A DNA stretch of 64,000 nucleotides from Paenibacillus sp. V4I3 (GCF_030817215.1 NZ_JAUSZA010000001.1:5864501-5928500); one strand, 5' to 3'. Positions 18,362 to 27,564 are shown, counted from the first letter of the stretch. Notes: generated by a model not told the origin, from the letters alone. Made by a program: numbers and translations.

Positions 18362-18775
18362 TTATCCTCCATTTACATGCAAATCTTTCGTTGTGAAAGC
18401 GCCCGGTAATAGGGCAGATACGGTTGTTTCTGCAAAATCCCCTTTAAGATTCCCAAGGTAAACTGGCATTTTCGGTTCACATAATTCCACCAATACCTGG
18501 CGGCAAACGCCGCATGGCGAAATTGGACCTTCTGTGTCTCCCATAACCGCTATAGCTTGAAAGGAACCTGCCTTATGACCATCCGCGATTGCACGAAATA
18601 ACGCAGTTCGCTCAGCGCAGTTGGTCGGTCCGTACGCGGCATTTTCTACATTACAGCCATAATGTACATGACCGTTCGCATCCAGAAGCGCCGCACCCAC
18701 TTGAAAATTCGAATAAGGCGTATAGGCTCTTTTCATCGCTTCTTTCGCGTGTTGAATGAGTTCTTGTTGATTCAT
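18362..18775 (-). CDS. cdd: Cytidine deaminase
   Basis: 137 residues. Deaminates cytidine and deoxycytidine in pyrimidine salvage. The zinc site is complete: NCAERTALFRA (Cys plus catalytic Glu) and SPCGVCRQVL. Among several close starts, ATG at 18775 has AAAGTAGG at about nine bases and is preferred. Six bases separate it from era. Confidence 0.96.
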   Translation of the reverse strand: MNQQELIQHAKEAMKRAYTPYSNFQVGAALLDANGHVHYGCNVENAAYGPTNCAERTALFRAIADGHKAGSFQAIAVMGDTEGPISPCGVCRQVLVELCEPKMPVYLGNLKGDFAETTVSALLPGAFTTKDLHVNGG

Positions 18776-18807
18776 AGCCATCAACCTACTTTCATTTTAT
18801 ATTAACG

Positions 18808-19512
18808 TTATAGCATGTTAAGGCAGGAAAAAGCGAGGATTGTGACCATGATACCAATGAGTGCTCCAAGAATTAGTGCTGGAAATGGTCTCTTTCTTTT
18901 GTCGTACAGCATAATAAAAATAAGTGCAGAGAGCGTGTATGCAAGCAGTGCAACTATCGTTTGCGAGACGAAAATCGTAATGACAGTCGCAATTGCGAAG
19001 GAAATAGCCGTCAACAAGCTAGGGCGCACCAATTTCCCTTTATCTGAGAAACGTGTTTCAATCACGATAACTGTCAAAACAACAAGGGCAATAAGGATCC
19101 ATATCGTTCCCGCGGATACCGGAGTATCATGCATTCTTGAATTTCGCAGCAAGTGATCGATAGGCTCATAGAATACAATCATGCCTACAATCACTGCGAA
19201 ACCTGCGGACACCAATACGGACGCCGCGGCGACGTCCTTCGCAATTTTGGCTAACGGATGGCGCTCTGGCATAGCCAGATCCACTGTTTTCTCCACAGCC
19301 GTATTGATGAGCTCAGTAACAATCATTAGAGTTACCGCCAGCAGAATAAACAGAATGTCCGTTTTGGGTAAATGGATAAGTAGCGCTGCCAATAAAACAA
19401 GAAAAGCAACGCAAAAATGGAATTTCATATTACGCTGCGTATCTAAAGCATATTTGATTCCTTCATAGGCATACCGGAAGCTCCTGCGCCATTTACTGAA
19501 GCCGTCCGACAT
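18808..19512 (-). CDS. dgkA: Diacylglycerol/undecaprenol kinase with C-terminal membrane extension
   Basis: Residues 1-125 are a Gram-positive DgkA-type kinase, normally undecaprenol kinase (SFRYAYEGIKYAL, TELINTAVEKTVDL, AKIAKDVAAASVLVSA). About 110 more residues follow with four predicted membrane segments, ending FSCLNML. Typical Bacillus DgkA ends after about 125 residues, so the extension is extra; its function is unknown. The ATG overlaps the ybeY stop (TAATG), so translation is coupled. Confidence 0.9.
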   Translation of the reverse strand: MSDGFSKWRRSFRYAYEGIKYALDTQRNMKFHFCVAFLVLLAALLIHLPKTDILFILLAVTLMIVTELINTAVEKTVDLAMPERHPLAKIAKDVAAASVLVSAGFAVIVGMIVFYEPIDHLLRNSRMHDTPVSAGTIWILIALVVLTVIVIETRFSDKGKLVRPSLLTAISFAIATVITIFVSQTIVALLAYTLSALIFIMLYDKRKRPFPALILGALIGIMVTILAFSCLNML

Positions 19513-20048
19513 TAGCGTGTCAAACCTGCCTTCTGCAAAATGTCCTCCTGCTTAGCAAACATTCTCTTCTCTTCCTCTTCACTTTGGTGATCATAGCCGA
19601 TCAAGTGCAGGAATCCATGAACGAATAGAAATCCGAGCTCACGCTCAACGGAATGTCCATAATCTTCGGCCTGAGCGATGGCACGGGGAACCGAAATGAT
19701 AATATCGCCTAAAGGCTCAATGAACCCTTCAGACACCGTCTCACCGTCTTGAAGATCATCTAGGTCGTCTTCACCCTCATCCTCGTAGTTGATACGAATT
19801 TCATCCTCTCCGAACTCGCTCATTGCAAACGAGAGAACATCGGTCGGTTTATCTAAGTCACGGTACTGTTTATTAAGATCTTGAATCGCTTCATCGTCTA
19901 CGAATGTAAGGGCAACTTCCCCCTCCGTAACGCCTTCAAGCTCGCCTGCTAAGCGCAGCAGCTCTTCAAGCTTTTCAATAAATGCAGTCGTGATTTCTTT
20001 CACTTCTTGCTCACTGCTCCACTCTAACGTTAAATCCATACTTGCCAT
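19512..20048 (-). CDS. ybeY: rRNA maturation endoribonuclease YbeY
   Basis: 178 residues. Zinc-dependent RNase acting in 16S rRNA maturation and ribosome quality control. The metal site is FVHGFLHLIGYDH. An acidic insert of about 20 residues (EDEGEDDLDDLQDGETVSEG, near 85-105) precedes the PLGDIIIS strand, longer than the Bacillus form. The ATG follows AAAGGAGGGC. Confidence 0.95.
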   Translation of the reverse strand: MASMDLTLEWSSEQEVKEITTAFIEKLEELLRLAGELEGVTEGEVALTFVDDEAIQDLNKQYRDLDKPTDVLSFAMSEFGEDEIRINYEDEGEDDLDDLQDGETVSEGFIEPLGDIIISVPRAIAQAEDYGHSVERELGFLFVHGFLHLIGYDHQSEEEEKRMFAKQEDILQKAGLTR

Positions 20049-20081
20049 TATGTGCCCTCCTTTAATTTGTCGTAGATATCA

Positions 20082-22313
20082 TCAAGCCCCTGACTTCTTT
20101 GGAGCAAGCTCACTTGGATATTCGATCCTTGAGTGAAAGATCCCTAACAAGGTTTCGTTTAATGTTTTGGCAATCTTATCGAGTTCTTTGAGCGTGAGAT
20201 CACACTCATTAAATTGTCCGTCGTCCAAACGGGACTTAATAATTTTGTGCACCATTGAATCGATTTGTTCAAGCGTCGGATTACGCAGTGATCGAACAGC
20301 TGCTTCCACACTATCCGCAATCCCTACAATTGCTGCTTCTTTGGATTGCGCTTTGGGACCTGGGTAACGAAAATCCTCTTCGCGGATTTCTTTCTCACTG
20401 CCGTCTTCTTCGGCTTGTTTCACCGCTTTAAGATAGAAAAAGTGCAGCAGAGTCGTCCCATGATGCTGTTCAGCAATGTCTCTTATCGGCTTAGGCATTT
20501 TGAAATCCTTAAGCATTTCAACGCCATCACGAGGATGCGCTATGATGATGGACTTACTTAAATTCGGATCAATTCGATCATGCGGATTCTCAATATTCGT
20601 TTGATTTTCAATAAAGTAGCTTGGGCGCTTTGTTTTGCCAATATCATGATAATAAGAACCAACTCGGCACAGCAGCCCGTCGGCTCCGATGGATTCAGCC
20701 GCGGCCTCCGACAAATTCCCCACCATGACACTGTGATGATAGGTCCCCGGTGTCTCCGTAAGCAGCTTGCGCAGTAAAGGATGATTCGGATTTGAGAGCT
20801 CCACCAATTTCAGCGGAGATAGAATACCGAATGCGACCTCGAAAAAGGGCAGCAGCCCAATAACGAACACAACCGTTAATAATCCGCCTGCAGCCGCGAA
20901 AGAAAGCGACAGAAGGGCTTCTCTCTTCTGGAAATGATCTTCCATCAACAGCATCGATGTAATCGTTAACATGGAGAAGAAGGCAATCATGAGACCAGCT
21001 TTCAGAATGGTAGCCCGTTGGCTTGCCCTTTGAATCGTAAACACGGCACTAAAACAAATAGCTAAGCTAACTAATCCGAAACGGTAGTCAAAAAGCAACA
21101 CATGCTCCGTGTTAAAGATAATACTAGCCATTAAGGAGAATAAGACCGATGCAATGAACGCTAGCGGAGCATCCAGTAAAATGGCAATCAGGATGCTTCC
21201 TAACGCAGTCGGAGCCAGATAACCAATATAAGGATAATCTAAATTTTGCACGAGAGAGATCAGTTTCATTCCCATAACATTGATAAGAAATATAAGAATG
21301 AGCATCACGAGCTGAGAATTATTGTATTTGATCGGTAATGTGCTTTGTCGGACAAACATATAAATAGCGAATGACAAGAGAGCCGAAAGAATACTGAGCC
21401 CTAATTGTGGCAAATAATTCGCTTTGTCCTTCAAAAGCTCTAGTTTATCCAGCCTAGCGTATATCTCTTCCGTTATGACATCCCCAACCTTAACGAGAAC
21501 ATCGTTCTTATTGATGTATACCGGTTTCACGCTCTCTCTAGCTTGTCCTTTTGCATCCTCGGTGCCCTTTTGATCAAAAAATTTATTCGGCGTTATGAGG
21601 GCTCTTGCGATTTCGGTAACCATTTCACGGGATGTATTTTTCGTCAGGTTCGATGTATTTACAAGCTCAGCAACTTTAGCTCGGGCCGTCTGCGCATCCA
21701 AGATTTGATCATTCATCAATTTGTAAATGATGTCTTTCGTCACAGGACGCATGGCCGCTAAATCATCCTTGGTCAGCCTTGGAAGCTTAAAATAAGTTTC
21801 CTCCGGCAGCGGGTAATTCTGTTCGGCAAGCCCCTGCTGGATCTGTTCAAGCAATAACTCGTTATATTGACCGCTGATACGAAGTGATTTAATAGACTGA
21901 TTCTGCATATCGCTGATTAGCTGTGGAATTGCTCGACGATAAATGCTGACTTTGTCATCGAATTTCACTTCTTCATCCGCATTGATTTGCAATAATTTAT
22001 CATAAATAACATCAATAATCGTATCATTTTTGAGATTTACAATTCGATAAACGGGTTGGACGTGCTTAGCAGCGTCTTCTTTCGCTTGTTCAGTAGCAAT
22101 TGCGTTTTCAATTTGTCTAGGAGCATAAATGGTTTTTTCACTCGTAGTTCCTAAAACAATATCATAAACTTGAGGCACAAGCTTAACGTAAAGGGACATA
22201 TAAAAAATTAACGCCAGCAAGAGAAACAACAGTACCCGTATACCTGTACTGTATTTCCATCCGTTCAGCTGGTAATGAAATTTGCCTTTCATTTGCACTT
22301 CATTTTTCTTCAC
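20082..22313 (-). CDS. yqfF: 7TM-HD membrane phosphohydrolase (PgpH/YqfF type)
   Basis: 743 residues: an N-terminal membrane helix, a large extracytoplasmic region (about 60-295), seven membrane segments (about 300-495) and a cytoplasmic HD domain (GTYHHSVMVGNL, then GSYYHDIGKTKRP, with IIAHPRDGVEM and EQHHGT). PgpH of this architecture degrades cyclic-di-AMP, which is the likely role. Starts at GTG; placed between phoH and ybeY as in Bacillus. Confidence 0.93.
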   Translation of the reverse strand: MKKNEVQMKGKFHYQLNGWKYSTGIRVLLFLLLALIFYMSLYVKLVPQVYDIVLGTTSEKTIYAPRQIENAIATEQAKEDAAKHVQPVYRIVNLKNDTIIDVIYDKLLQINADEEVKFDDKVSIYRRAIPQLISDMQNQSIKSLRISGQYNELLLEQIQQGLAEQNYPLPEETYFKLPRLTKDDLAAMRPVTKDIIYKLMNDQILDAQTARAKVAELVNTSNLTKNTSREMVTEIARALITPNKFFDQKGTEDAKGQARESVKPVYINKNDVLVKVGDVITEEIYARLDKLELLKDKANYLPQLGLSILSALLSFAIYMFVRQSTLPIKYNNSQLVMLILIFLINVMGMKLISLVQNLDYPYIGYLAPTALGSILIAILLDAPLAFIASVLFSLMASIIFNTEHVLLFDYRFGLVSLAICFSAVFTIQRASQRATILKAGLMIAFFSMLTITSMLLMEDHFQKREALLSLSFAAAGGLLTVVFVIGLLPFFEVAFGILSPLKLVELSNPNHPLLRKLLTETPGTYHHSVMVGNLSEAAAESIGADGLLCRVGSYYHDIGKTKRPSYFIENQTNIENPHDRIDPNLSKSIIIAHPRDGVEMLKDFKMPKPIRDIAEQHHGTTLLHFFYLKAVKQAEEDGSEKEIREEDFRYPGPKAQSKEAAIVGIADSVEAAVRSLRNPTLEQIDSMVHKIIKSRLDDGQFNECDLTLKELDKIAKTLNETLLGIFHSRIEYPSELAPKKSGA

Positions 22314-22350
22314 GGAAGGTCATTCCTCTCTAACTAACAACCCTGCTCAG

Positions 22351-23316
22351 TTACTTATCATTTTCAGCATTGTAAGCAACAATGATTTTCTGAACAAGTG
22401 AATGTCGAACCACATCCTGCTCATCAAAATAAATAAAGCCAAGTTCCTCGATATCACGGAGAATGCGGTTTGCTTCTACGAGACCGGACGATTTGCCGCG
22501 CGGTAAATCAATTTGCGTAACGTCCCCGGTAATCACCATTTTGGAACCGAAACCAAGTCTTGTCAGAAACATTTTCATTTGTTCAGGCGTTGTATTTTGC
22601 GCCTCATCCAGAATGATGAAAGAATCATCCAACGTTCTACCACGCATATAAGCCAGTGGCGCAATCTCAATAAGTCCTCGTTCTAATGACTTGGCTACCT
22701 GCTCAGGTCCAAGGACATCATTAAGAGCATCATACAATGGGCGTAAATAGGGGTCAACTTTTTCCTGCAAGTCCCCCGGCAGAAAGCCCAGACTTTCCCC
22801 AGCCTCAACAGCAGGGCGCGTTAATACAATCCTTTTGACGGCCCCTTCTTTAAGCCTCGTCACGGCTAGCACAACAGCTAAATAGGTTTTACCTGTTCCT
22901 GCGGGTCCAATTCCGAAGACGATATCTTTCTTCTTAATCGTCTCGACATACTTCCGTTGTCCGATCGTTTTGACACGTATAGGCTTACCCTTATGTGTTG
23001 TTGTAATTTCACCTTTGAACAAATCAAGTAATTGGTCGGTTTTCATCTGCTTCGCAAGTTCAACCGCATACAAAACATCCCGCTCTGTCAACGTATAATT
23101 ATTACGGATGAGCTGTAGGAGAACCTCAAAAAGCTGCTGAAGTGAGTTCACTTCCGCAGCAGCCCCTTGTATCGTTATTTCGGCTTCACGCGTATAGATT
23201 TGTGCAGGAATCTCCCTTTCGATGACATGCAGAAATTTATCCTGCGGTCCGAACAAGGCTAGACCCTCAACCGGATTTTTCAATGTTATTTTCACAGATT
23301 GCGCGTATTCTACCAA
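22351..23316 (-). CDS. phoH: PhoH-like ATPase
   Basis: 321 residues with Walker A GPAGTGKTYLAV and Walker B FIILDEAQNTTPEQMKMFLTRLG, followed by GSKMVITGDVTQIDLP. An N-terminal region of about 110 residues resembles KH-like parts of the family. Starts at TTG behind GAGG. The biochemical role is uncertain; family members are proposed RNA helicase or nuclease partners of YbeY, which lies two genes away. Confidence 0.94.
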   Translation of the reverse strand: MVEYAQSVKITLKNPVEGLALFGPQDKFLHVIEREIPAQIYTREAEITIQGAAAEVNSLQQLFEVLLQLIRNNYTLTERDVLYAVELAKQMKTDQLLDLFKGEITTTHKGKPIRVKTIGQRKYVETIKKKDIVFGIGPAGTGKTYLAVVLAVTRLKEGAVKRIVLTRPAVEAGESLGFLPGDLQEKVDPYLRPLYDALNDVLGPEQVAKSLERGLIEIAPLAYMRGRTLDDSFIILDEAQNTTPEQMKMFLTRLGFGSKMVITGDVTQIDLPRGKSSGLVEANRILRDIEELGFIYFDEQDVVRHSLVQKIIVAYNAENDK

Positions 23317-23322
23317 CAGGCC

Positions 23323-24516
23323 TCATTCTCCTCGTATCACAATTGGTTGTTCTTCGGCGATATTTTCTTCGACTTCAAAATGCACGTCTATATAAATTTT
23401 ACCATTCTCTGTTTTTTCATGCAAAATTTTTTCGTCGACAATTCTAGCATCTGCTCCTTCGGTTCCAAGTAATTTAGCTTTAGCCTGCTCTAAGCCCGCC
23501 TTTTTAGCATTCGCTGGATCAATAGGTTCCTCTACAATTTGAACCTCCATCACCTTTTCATGAAGCCAACCGAGGGGAAGTGAAAAAGACCGCCAAGCCA
23601 GCGTTTTTCGCTCTGGAATCGTTTCGAAATGTTCGAATTTCTGCTTACCATAACCGCTTACTTGCAGTGCTCTTGTCCCAAAAACTAAATAGTTGCGAGC
23701 CATAGCTTCACCTGAATATACTCTATATGTTTTCGTAAGCGGAGTTTCTATTCGGGAGGTATACCAAACGATGCCCTTTACTTTACCACTTGCAACCACG
23801 ACTTGGCTATTTTGTTCATCGCCAATGGTTCCCGAGATAAGCACGTCCCCTTTTCGCACATACGTATTCGGCTTCACCATGGGTTTGCCTTTATCTGATA
23901 AAATCTCGGTAACGAGCGCGTTTTTGGCAGCAACCAAATTCCTAGGATTCATAAGCGGTCCCTTATCAGGAATGGTCGCTTCGACAACCTTGATTGTGAT
24001 ATGTGTACCGCGAATTTCGACCCCAACCCAAGCGGCTTGCGGCAGCATTCCTTGAATTTCGCGCGATAAATCCTCCGCTTTCTTCAACTTAAACTTCCAT
24101 TGAAACGTATGTATGCCCTGTTTGGAAGCAGCTTGCAAAATTTCCGACTCAGAGATACGATCATTCCCTTCCACACTAACTTGCCATACGAGCGAAGTCA
24201 ATAAATAAAGACCTATGATGAAAGCAGCCATTCCTGCAAAAAAAACCTTTCTACGGCCCAGTCTGTCCATAAAAAAAGGCAGCCCGTGCCTTTCCGTAAC
24301 ATGCACTCGGCAGCCTGTCCGTTTCAGGAGCGGTCGAAGTCTGAAAAAATCTTTGATCAGGATAAAAAGCTCAATCTTCCCCTTATCTCCAGCTTGAATA
24401 TCCCATATGGAGAAGCCCTTCTCCATCATGGGATTAATTAATCTTTCACAACCTTCACCTCGTATTTGAATGCGTACATAACCTCGCAAACGAGCAATGA
24501 AAAGGGATTGTTTCAT
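23323..24516 (-). CDS. yqfD: Sporulation protein YqfD
   Basis: 397 residues: a soluble N-terminal part (about 1-85), one membrane segment (FFAGMAAFIIGLYLLTSLVW, about 90-109) and a long extracytoplasmic region. The family is present in spore formers and expressed in the mother cell; the YqfC-YqfD pair is conserved. The ATG is behind GGAGG. Its exact role in sporulation is not established. Confidence 0.92.
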   Translation of the reverse strand: MKQSLFIARLRGYVRIQIRGEGCERLINPMMEKGFSIWDIQAGDKGKIELFILIKDFFRLRPLLKRTGCRVHVTERHGLPFFMDRLGRRKVFFAGMAAFIIGLYLLTSLVWQVSVEGNDRISESEILQAASKQGIHTFQWKFKLKKAEDLSREIQGMLPQAAWVGVEIRGTHITIKVVEATIPDKGPLMNPRNLVAAKNALVTEILSDKGKPMVKPNTYVRKGDVLISGTIGDEQNSQVVVASGKVKGIVWYTSRIETPLTKTYRVYSGEAMARNYLVFGTRALQVSGYGKQKFEHFETIPERKTLAWRSFSLPLGWLHEKVMEVQIVEEPIDPANAKKAGLEQAKAKLLGTEGADARIVDEKILHEKTENGKIYIDVHFEVEENIAEEQPIVIRGE

Positions 24517-24558
24517 GACTCAGCCTCCTGTTCTCAGTCCATACTTTCTATACTTCAT

Positions 24559-24837
24559 CTATGGTTCATATTTCACATTATCGATCAAGCCTTCAATAAA
24601 CACTTCTTCTGAAAGAATAGCTCGAATAACTAACTGCTTTCCGAACACTTCTAGCGTTCCTTTCGTTAATTCGAGCTTCAAGTTTTCACTTGAAAAATGA
24701 AGTACACCCCGATGATTCTCTACATAAAGCTGTACGTTGCCGATCATCGTAATTCGCGGCAAGTCCTGTACCACATCCTGAGGAAGATCAAGGATTTTGG
24801 CCGTGAACTGGTTCCATTTGCGGGTCAAGCGACGCAT
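24559..24837 (-). CDS. yqfC: Sporulation protein YqfC (YabP-like)
   Basis: 92 residues starting MRRLTRKWNQFTAKILDLPQDVVQDLPRITMIG, typical of YqfC. The remainder (VENHRGVLHFSSENLKLEL) is the YabP/YqfC domain. Mother-cell sporulation protein in Bacillus. The gene precedes yqfD by 42 bases and follows a strong terminator, so a sporulation promoter should lie at 24838-24945, but I cannot assign SigE boxes with confidence. Confidence 0.9.
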   Translation of the reverse strand: MRRLTRKWNQFTAKILDLPQDVVQDLPRITMIGNVQLYVENHRGVLHFSSENLKLELTKGTLEVFGKQLVIRAILSEEVFIEGLIDNVKYEP

Positions 24838-24945
24838 AGCTGGGAGTACCCCCTCTAACTAGATGATCATAAATACAGAAAAAGCGCAGAGACTTTCTAC
24901 CAAATTATGCGGAGAGCGCCAGTTTTATGTTTTAAAAACCTGCAA

Positions 24946-24985
24946 AGCAAAGAACGCCCTCTCGATCAATCGAGAGGGCGTTCTT
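24946..24985 (-). terminator. Strong terminator downstream of the 24994-25455 gene
   Basis: A perfect 17-bp stem, AAGAACGCCCTCTCGAT with its complement, around a 2-base gap; on the minus strand it is followed by TTTGCTTTG. It isolates the floA unit from yqfC-yqfD. Confidence 0.85.
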
Positions 24986-24993
24986 ACCTACTA

Positions 24994-25455
24994 TTATCTG
25001 CGATATGGTTTCTTCGACCTAGGCGGGCCGAGAATTTCAGCCCACATAATTCCTTGCAGGAGCTGATCTTGGCTCGGTTGATCAGGAAAAGGACTCGGTG
25101 TAGAGATTACATCTGCGTAAACAGACGAGTTTTCATTAATAACCTGCGTAGGCGAGCCGAATGGAGATTCTTTCTGAGTGGGCATAGCCGAGACCGCCTT
25201 AGCTTTGTTAGAGCGACCATACTCGTCTTTCACGTGTCCCAATTGCAAAGTCGATCCAAACCCCTTTTGGTCTGATTTCTTCGCTTCTACTGGTCGTGTA
25301 GCGCCATTAGGAGCATCGCCAAAGGAAGGCATTCCCGGCCTCGCCTTAGTTCCCTGATTCGCTCGCCGGCCCTTACTTCGAATTTGATAAAAAAAGGCGA
25401 ATGCTATAATAACCAGATACCAGTTCTTCAACAAAATTCCAATGAGCTGTTCCAT
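24994..25455 (-). CDS. Single-pass membrane-anchored protein, function unknown
   Basis: 153 residues. One N-terminal membrane helix (LLKNWYLVIIAFAFFYQI) followed by a basic, disordered-looking tail (RSKGRRANQGTKARPG and onwards). Located just after floA on the same strand, 22 bases apart, so it may belong to the membrane-microdomain gene group nfeD-floA. The start follows GAGGTGATC. No family was recognised. Confidence 0.7.
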   Translation of the reverse strand: MEQLIGILLKNWYLVIIAFAFFYQIRSKGRRANQGTKARPGMPSFGDAPNGATRPVEAKKSDQKGFGSTLQLGHVKDEYGRSNKAKAVSAMPTQKESPFGSPTQVINENSSVYADVISTPSPFPDQPSQDQLLQGIMWAEILGPPRSKKPYRR

Positions 25456-25476
25456 CTGATCACCTCTTCAAGACTA

Positions 25477-26466
25477 CTATTCTTTCTCACTCTTACCATC
25501 ATTTATTTTGCCAAGTGAAGAACGCATTTGTGTATCTGCATCGATATTTTTAAGATTCATATAGTCCATGACACCTAGTTTACCATTTCGAAGTGCTTCA
25601 GCCATTGCAAGTGGCACCTGTGACTCCGATTCGACAACCTTCGCGCGCATTTCTACAACTCTGGCTTTCATTTCTTGCTCCGCAGCAACGGCCATCGCAC
25701 GTCTTTCCTCAGCTTTAGCCTGAGCGATTCGCTTATCGGCTTCTGCCTGCTCAGTTTGTAAATGGGCGCCAATGTTTTTACCTACATCCACATCCGCGAT
25801 ATCAATCGATAATATTTCAAAAGCCGTTCCGGCATCTAACCCTTTACCCAGAACCGTTCGAGAGATCAAATCCGGATTCTCCAGCACATCTTTATGAGAG
25901 TCACTGGAACCAACTGTAGTGACAATCCCCTCACCTACACGAGCGATAATCGTTTCCTCGCCCGCTCCCCCAACAAGCCGGTCAATGTTGGCTCGAACAG
26001 TAACCCTGGCTATAACCTTTACTTCAATTCCGTTCTTCGCTACTGCAGATACATTAGGTGTTTCAATGACACGTGGATTTACACTCATTTGTACAGCTAA
26101 CAAGACATCCCGACCTGCAAGATCGATAGCTGCTGCACGCTCAAACTCCAAGTGAATCTTCGCGCGGTGAGCTGCAATTAAAGCATTGACAACCCGATCA
26201 ACGTTACCGCCTGCAAGAAAGTGGCTTTCCAGCTGATTGACACTTAGATCAATACCCGCTTTAGTAGCCTTAATCATCGGATTGACGATCCTACTCGGGG
26301 TCACGCGGCGAAGCCTCATAGCAATTAAAGTAATAATGCTAATTCTTACTCCAGAAGCAAGTGCTGAAATCCAAAGCATGACAGGCACAATACTCAGTAA
26401 TACCGAAAGTGCAATAATAACAATGGCCGCTACCAAAACCAAATATAATCCTGGTTCTATATTCAT
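25477..26466 (-). CDS. floA: Flotillin-like protein FloA
   Basis: 329 residues. An N-terminal hydrophobic hairpin (LYLVLVAAIVIIALSVLLSIVPVMLWIS) inserts in the membrane, followed by the SPFH domain (about 35-220) and an Ala/Glu-rich coiled coil (about 225-300: EQAEADKRIAQAKAEERRAM). Organises membrane microdomains in Firmicutes. The ATG sits behind TTAGGAGG, which is the last base block of the repeat region 26485-26612. The neighbour is nfeD, the usual partner. Confidence 0.96.
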   Translation of the reverse strand: MNIEPGLYLVLVAAIVIIALSVLLSIVPVMLWISALASGVRISIITLIAMRLRRVTPSRIVNPMIKATKAGIDLSVNQLESHFLAGGNVDRVVNALIAAHRAKIHLEFERAAAIDLAGRDVLLAVQMSVNPRVIETPNVSAVAKNGIEVKVIARVTVRANIDRLVGGAGEETIIARVGEGIVTTVGSSDSHKDVLENPDLISRTVLGKGLDAGTAFEILSIDIADVDVGKNIGAHLQTEQAEADKRIAQAKAEERRAMAVAAEQEMKARVVEMRAKVVESESQVPLAMAEALRNGKLGVMDYMNLKNIDADTQMRSSLGKINDGKSEKE

Positions 26467-26484
26467 TTTTTTCCTCCTAATATA

Positions 26485-26612
26485 GGGATCTTTGAGTGTA
26501 ACTCAAAGTCTCTCCGCTTTGGGATCTTTGAGTGTAACTCAAAATCTCTCCGCTCTGGGATCTTTGAGTGTAACTCAAAGTCTCTCCGCTTTGGGATCTT
26601 AGCTCAAAGTCA
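26485..26612 (-). repeat. Three and a half tandem 36-bp hairpin units between nfeD and floA
   Basis: Units at 26485-26520, 26521-26556 and 26557-26592 are near-identical (GGGATCTTTGAGTGTAACTC and onwards to CTCTCCGCTTT). A shortened fourth copy reaches the nfeD stop codon. Each unit can fold as CTTTGAGT-GTA-ACTCAAAG, an 8-bp stem with a GTA loop (unit 2 has one mismatch at the base). The array lies in the transcript between nfeD and floA and ends at the floA ribosome binding site. A related copy is at 27403-27451 in opposite orientation. Confidence 0.85.
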
Positions 26613-27278
26613 CTGCGCGTTAGTGGTATCATTCTCTCGTACTACAACACGAACTCCTTCTACTTCCACAACAACTACATTCCTTCCTGTGGCAATAAAG
26701 CTGCCATTCGTCACCACATCCACGCGCTCCCCCTGAATGATTGCAGTCCCTGCCGGGCGCAGCGGAGTAATGGCTTCTCCCGTCATTCCAATCAAATAGG
26801 ATCGATCAGGGCTGGATGTAAATCCTTTGTTCGTCGTTAGTTGCTCCTTTAGAATAAAACGGTTCCAAATACCACGGTGCCTAAAGGTTTTGATCGCGAA
26901 GGAGATCGCAACGATTGCTAACAACAAGGCGATACCCAGCATTATCGCTGCTTGTGTGGGATCTGAAGATGCCATCAGAACCCCGCCAAAGAGGCATATG
27001 GCGCCCAACACACTTAGAATCCCAAAACTTGGAACGACCAATTCTAGGATAAGAAGAATTAACCCGATTCCGAAGACAGCCAAGTCACCGAAACCAGCAA
27101 AACCAGCTAAATAAAACCCAAGAAAATAGAGTGCAAAACCAGATACCCCCGCCAAGGCGAGTAATCCACCACTGAAAAAAAGCAGCTCCAACGCAATTCC
27201 AATGATCCCAACCACTAATAATACCGTCGCTGTTACGGGATGAGTCAGAAAGGCAGATAAGTTTTCTACAAACATCAT
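26610..27278 (-). CDS. nfeD: NfeD-family membrane protein
   Basis: 222 residues: four or five membrane segments in the first 145 residues (TATVLLVVGIIGIALELLFFSGGLLALAGVSGFALYFLG and others) and a C-terminal OB-fold (about 150-220: LIGMTGEAITPLRPAGTAIIQGERVDVV). This is the shorter form without the ClpP-like protease domain. NfeD partners with flotillin; floA is next. The ATG lies behind GGAGTG. Confidence 0.93.
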   Translation of the reverse strand: MMFVENLSAFLTHPVTATVLLVVGIIGIALELLFFSGGLLALAGVSGFALYFLGFYLAGFAGFGDLAVFGIGLILLILELVVPSFGILSVLGAICLFGGVLMASSDPTQAAIMLGIALLLAIVAISFAIKTFRHRGIWNRFILKEQLTTNKGFTSSPDRSYLIGMTGEAITPLRPAGTAIIQGERVDVVTNGSFIATGRNVVVVEVEGVRVVVRENDTTNAQ

Positions 27279-27402
27279 CTTTCACTCCTTTCCCTGAATC
27301 TTCCTTATCACTAATATGTACGTTCCAACACACAAACTGTTTCGTTTTTGCCCAAGAGAATGAGAAAACCTCTATCGAGGCCATTCAGGGATGCGCGACC
27401 GC

Positions 27403-27451
27403 GTTTAGCGAGGTGAGACTTTGGTCTACGACCAAAGATCCTTATATTAGG
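27403..27451 (+). repeat. Inverted copy of the floA-leader hairpin element upstream of nfeD
   Basis: CTTTGGTC-TAC-GACCAAAG (27419-27437) is an 8-bp stem with a 3-base loop. The flanks GGTGAGAC and GATCCTTATATTAGG match the floA-leader element in inverted orientation. The inner three base pairs differ from that element but stay complementary, so the stem is conserved by paired changes. Confidence 0.75.
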
Positions 27452-27463
27452 TTTTATCGCCAA

Positions 27464-27508
27464 TAAGAAAGCGGTTTTCGGGATCCGAAAACTTAAACTT
27501 TCTTATGT
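27464..27508. repeat. Two-part hairpin between yqeY terminator and nfeD
   Basis: An outer stem ATAAGAAAG with CTTTCTTAT encloses an inner stem GTTTTCGG with CCGAAAAC (loop GAT). No coding frame overlaps it. It lies beside the 27403-27451 element and may be part of the same repeated structure or of a leader RNA. Confidence 0.6.
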
Positions 27509-27548
27509 GAAAACAAAAGACCGAGAGGACTTGGCCCACTCGGTCTTG
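27509..27548 (-). terminator. Rho-independent terminator of yqeY
   Basis: AAGACCGAG pairs with CTCGGTCTT, and on the minus strand TTTTGTTTTC follows. It lies 17 bases past the yqeY stop. Confidence 0.88.
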
Positions 27549-27564
27549 TCAAACATATTTAGTA

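Noticed and set aside
26485..26612. CRISPR-like array near floA
   Set aside because: Units are directly adjacent with no unique spacers and each is a hairpin; this is a tandem repeat, not a CRISPR array.
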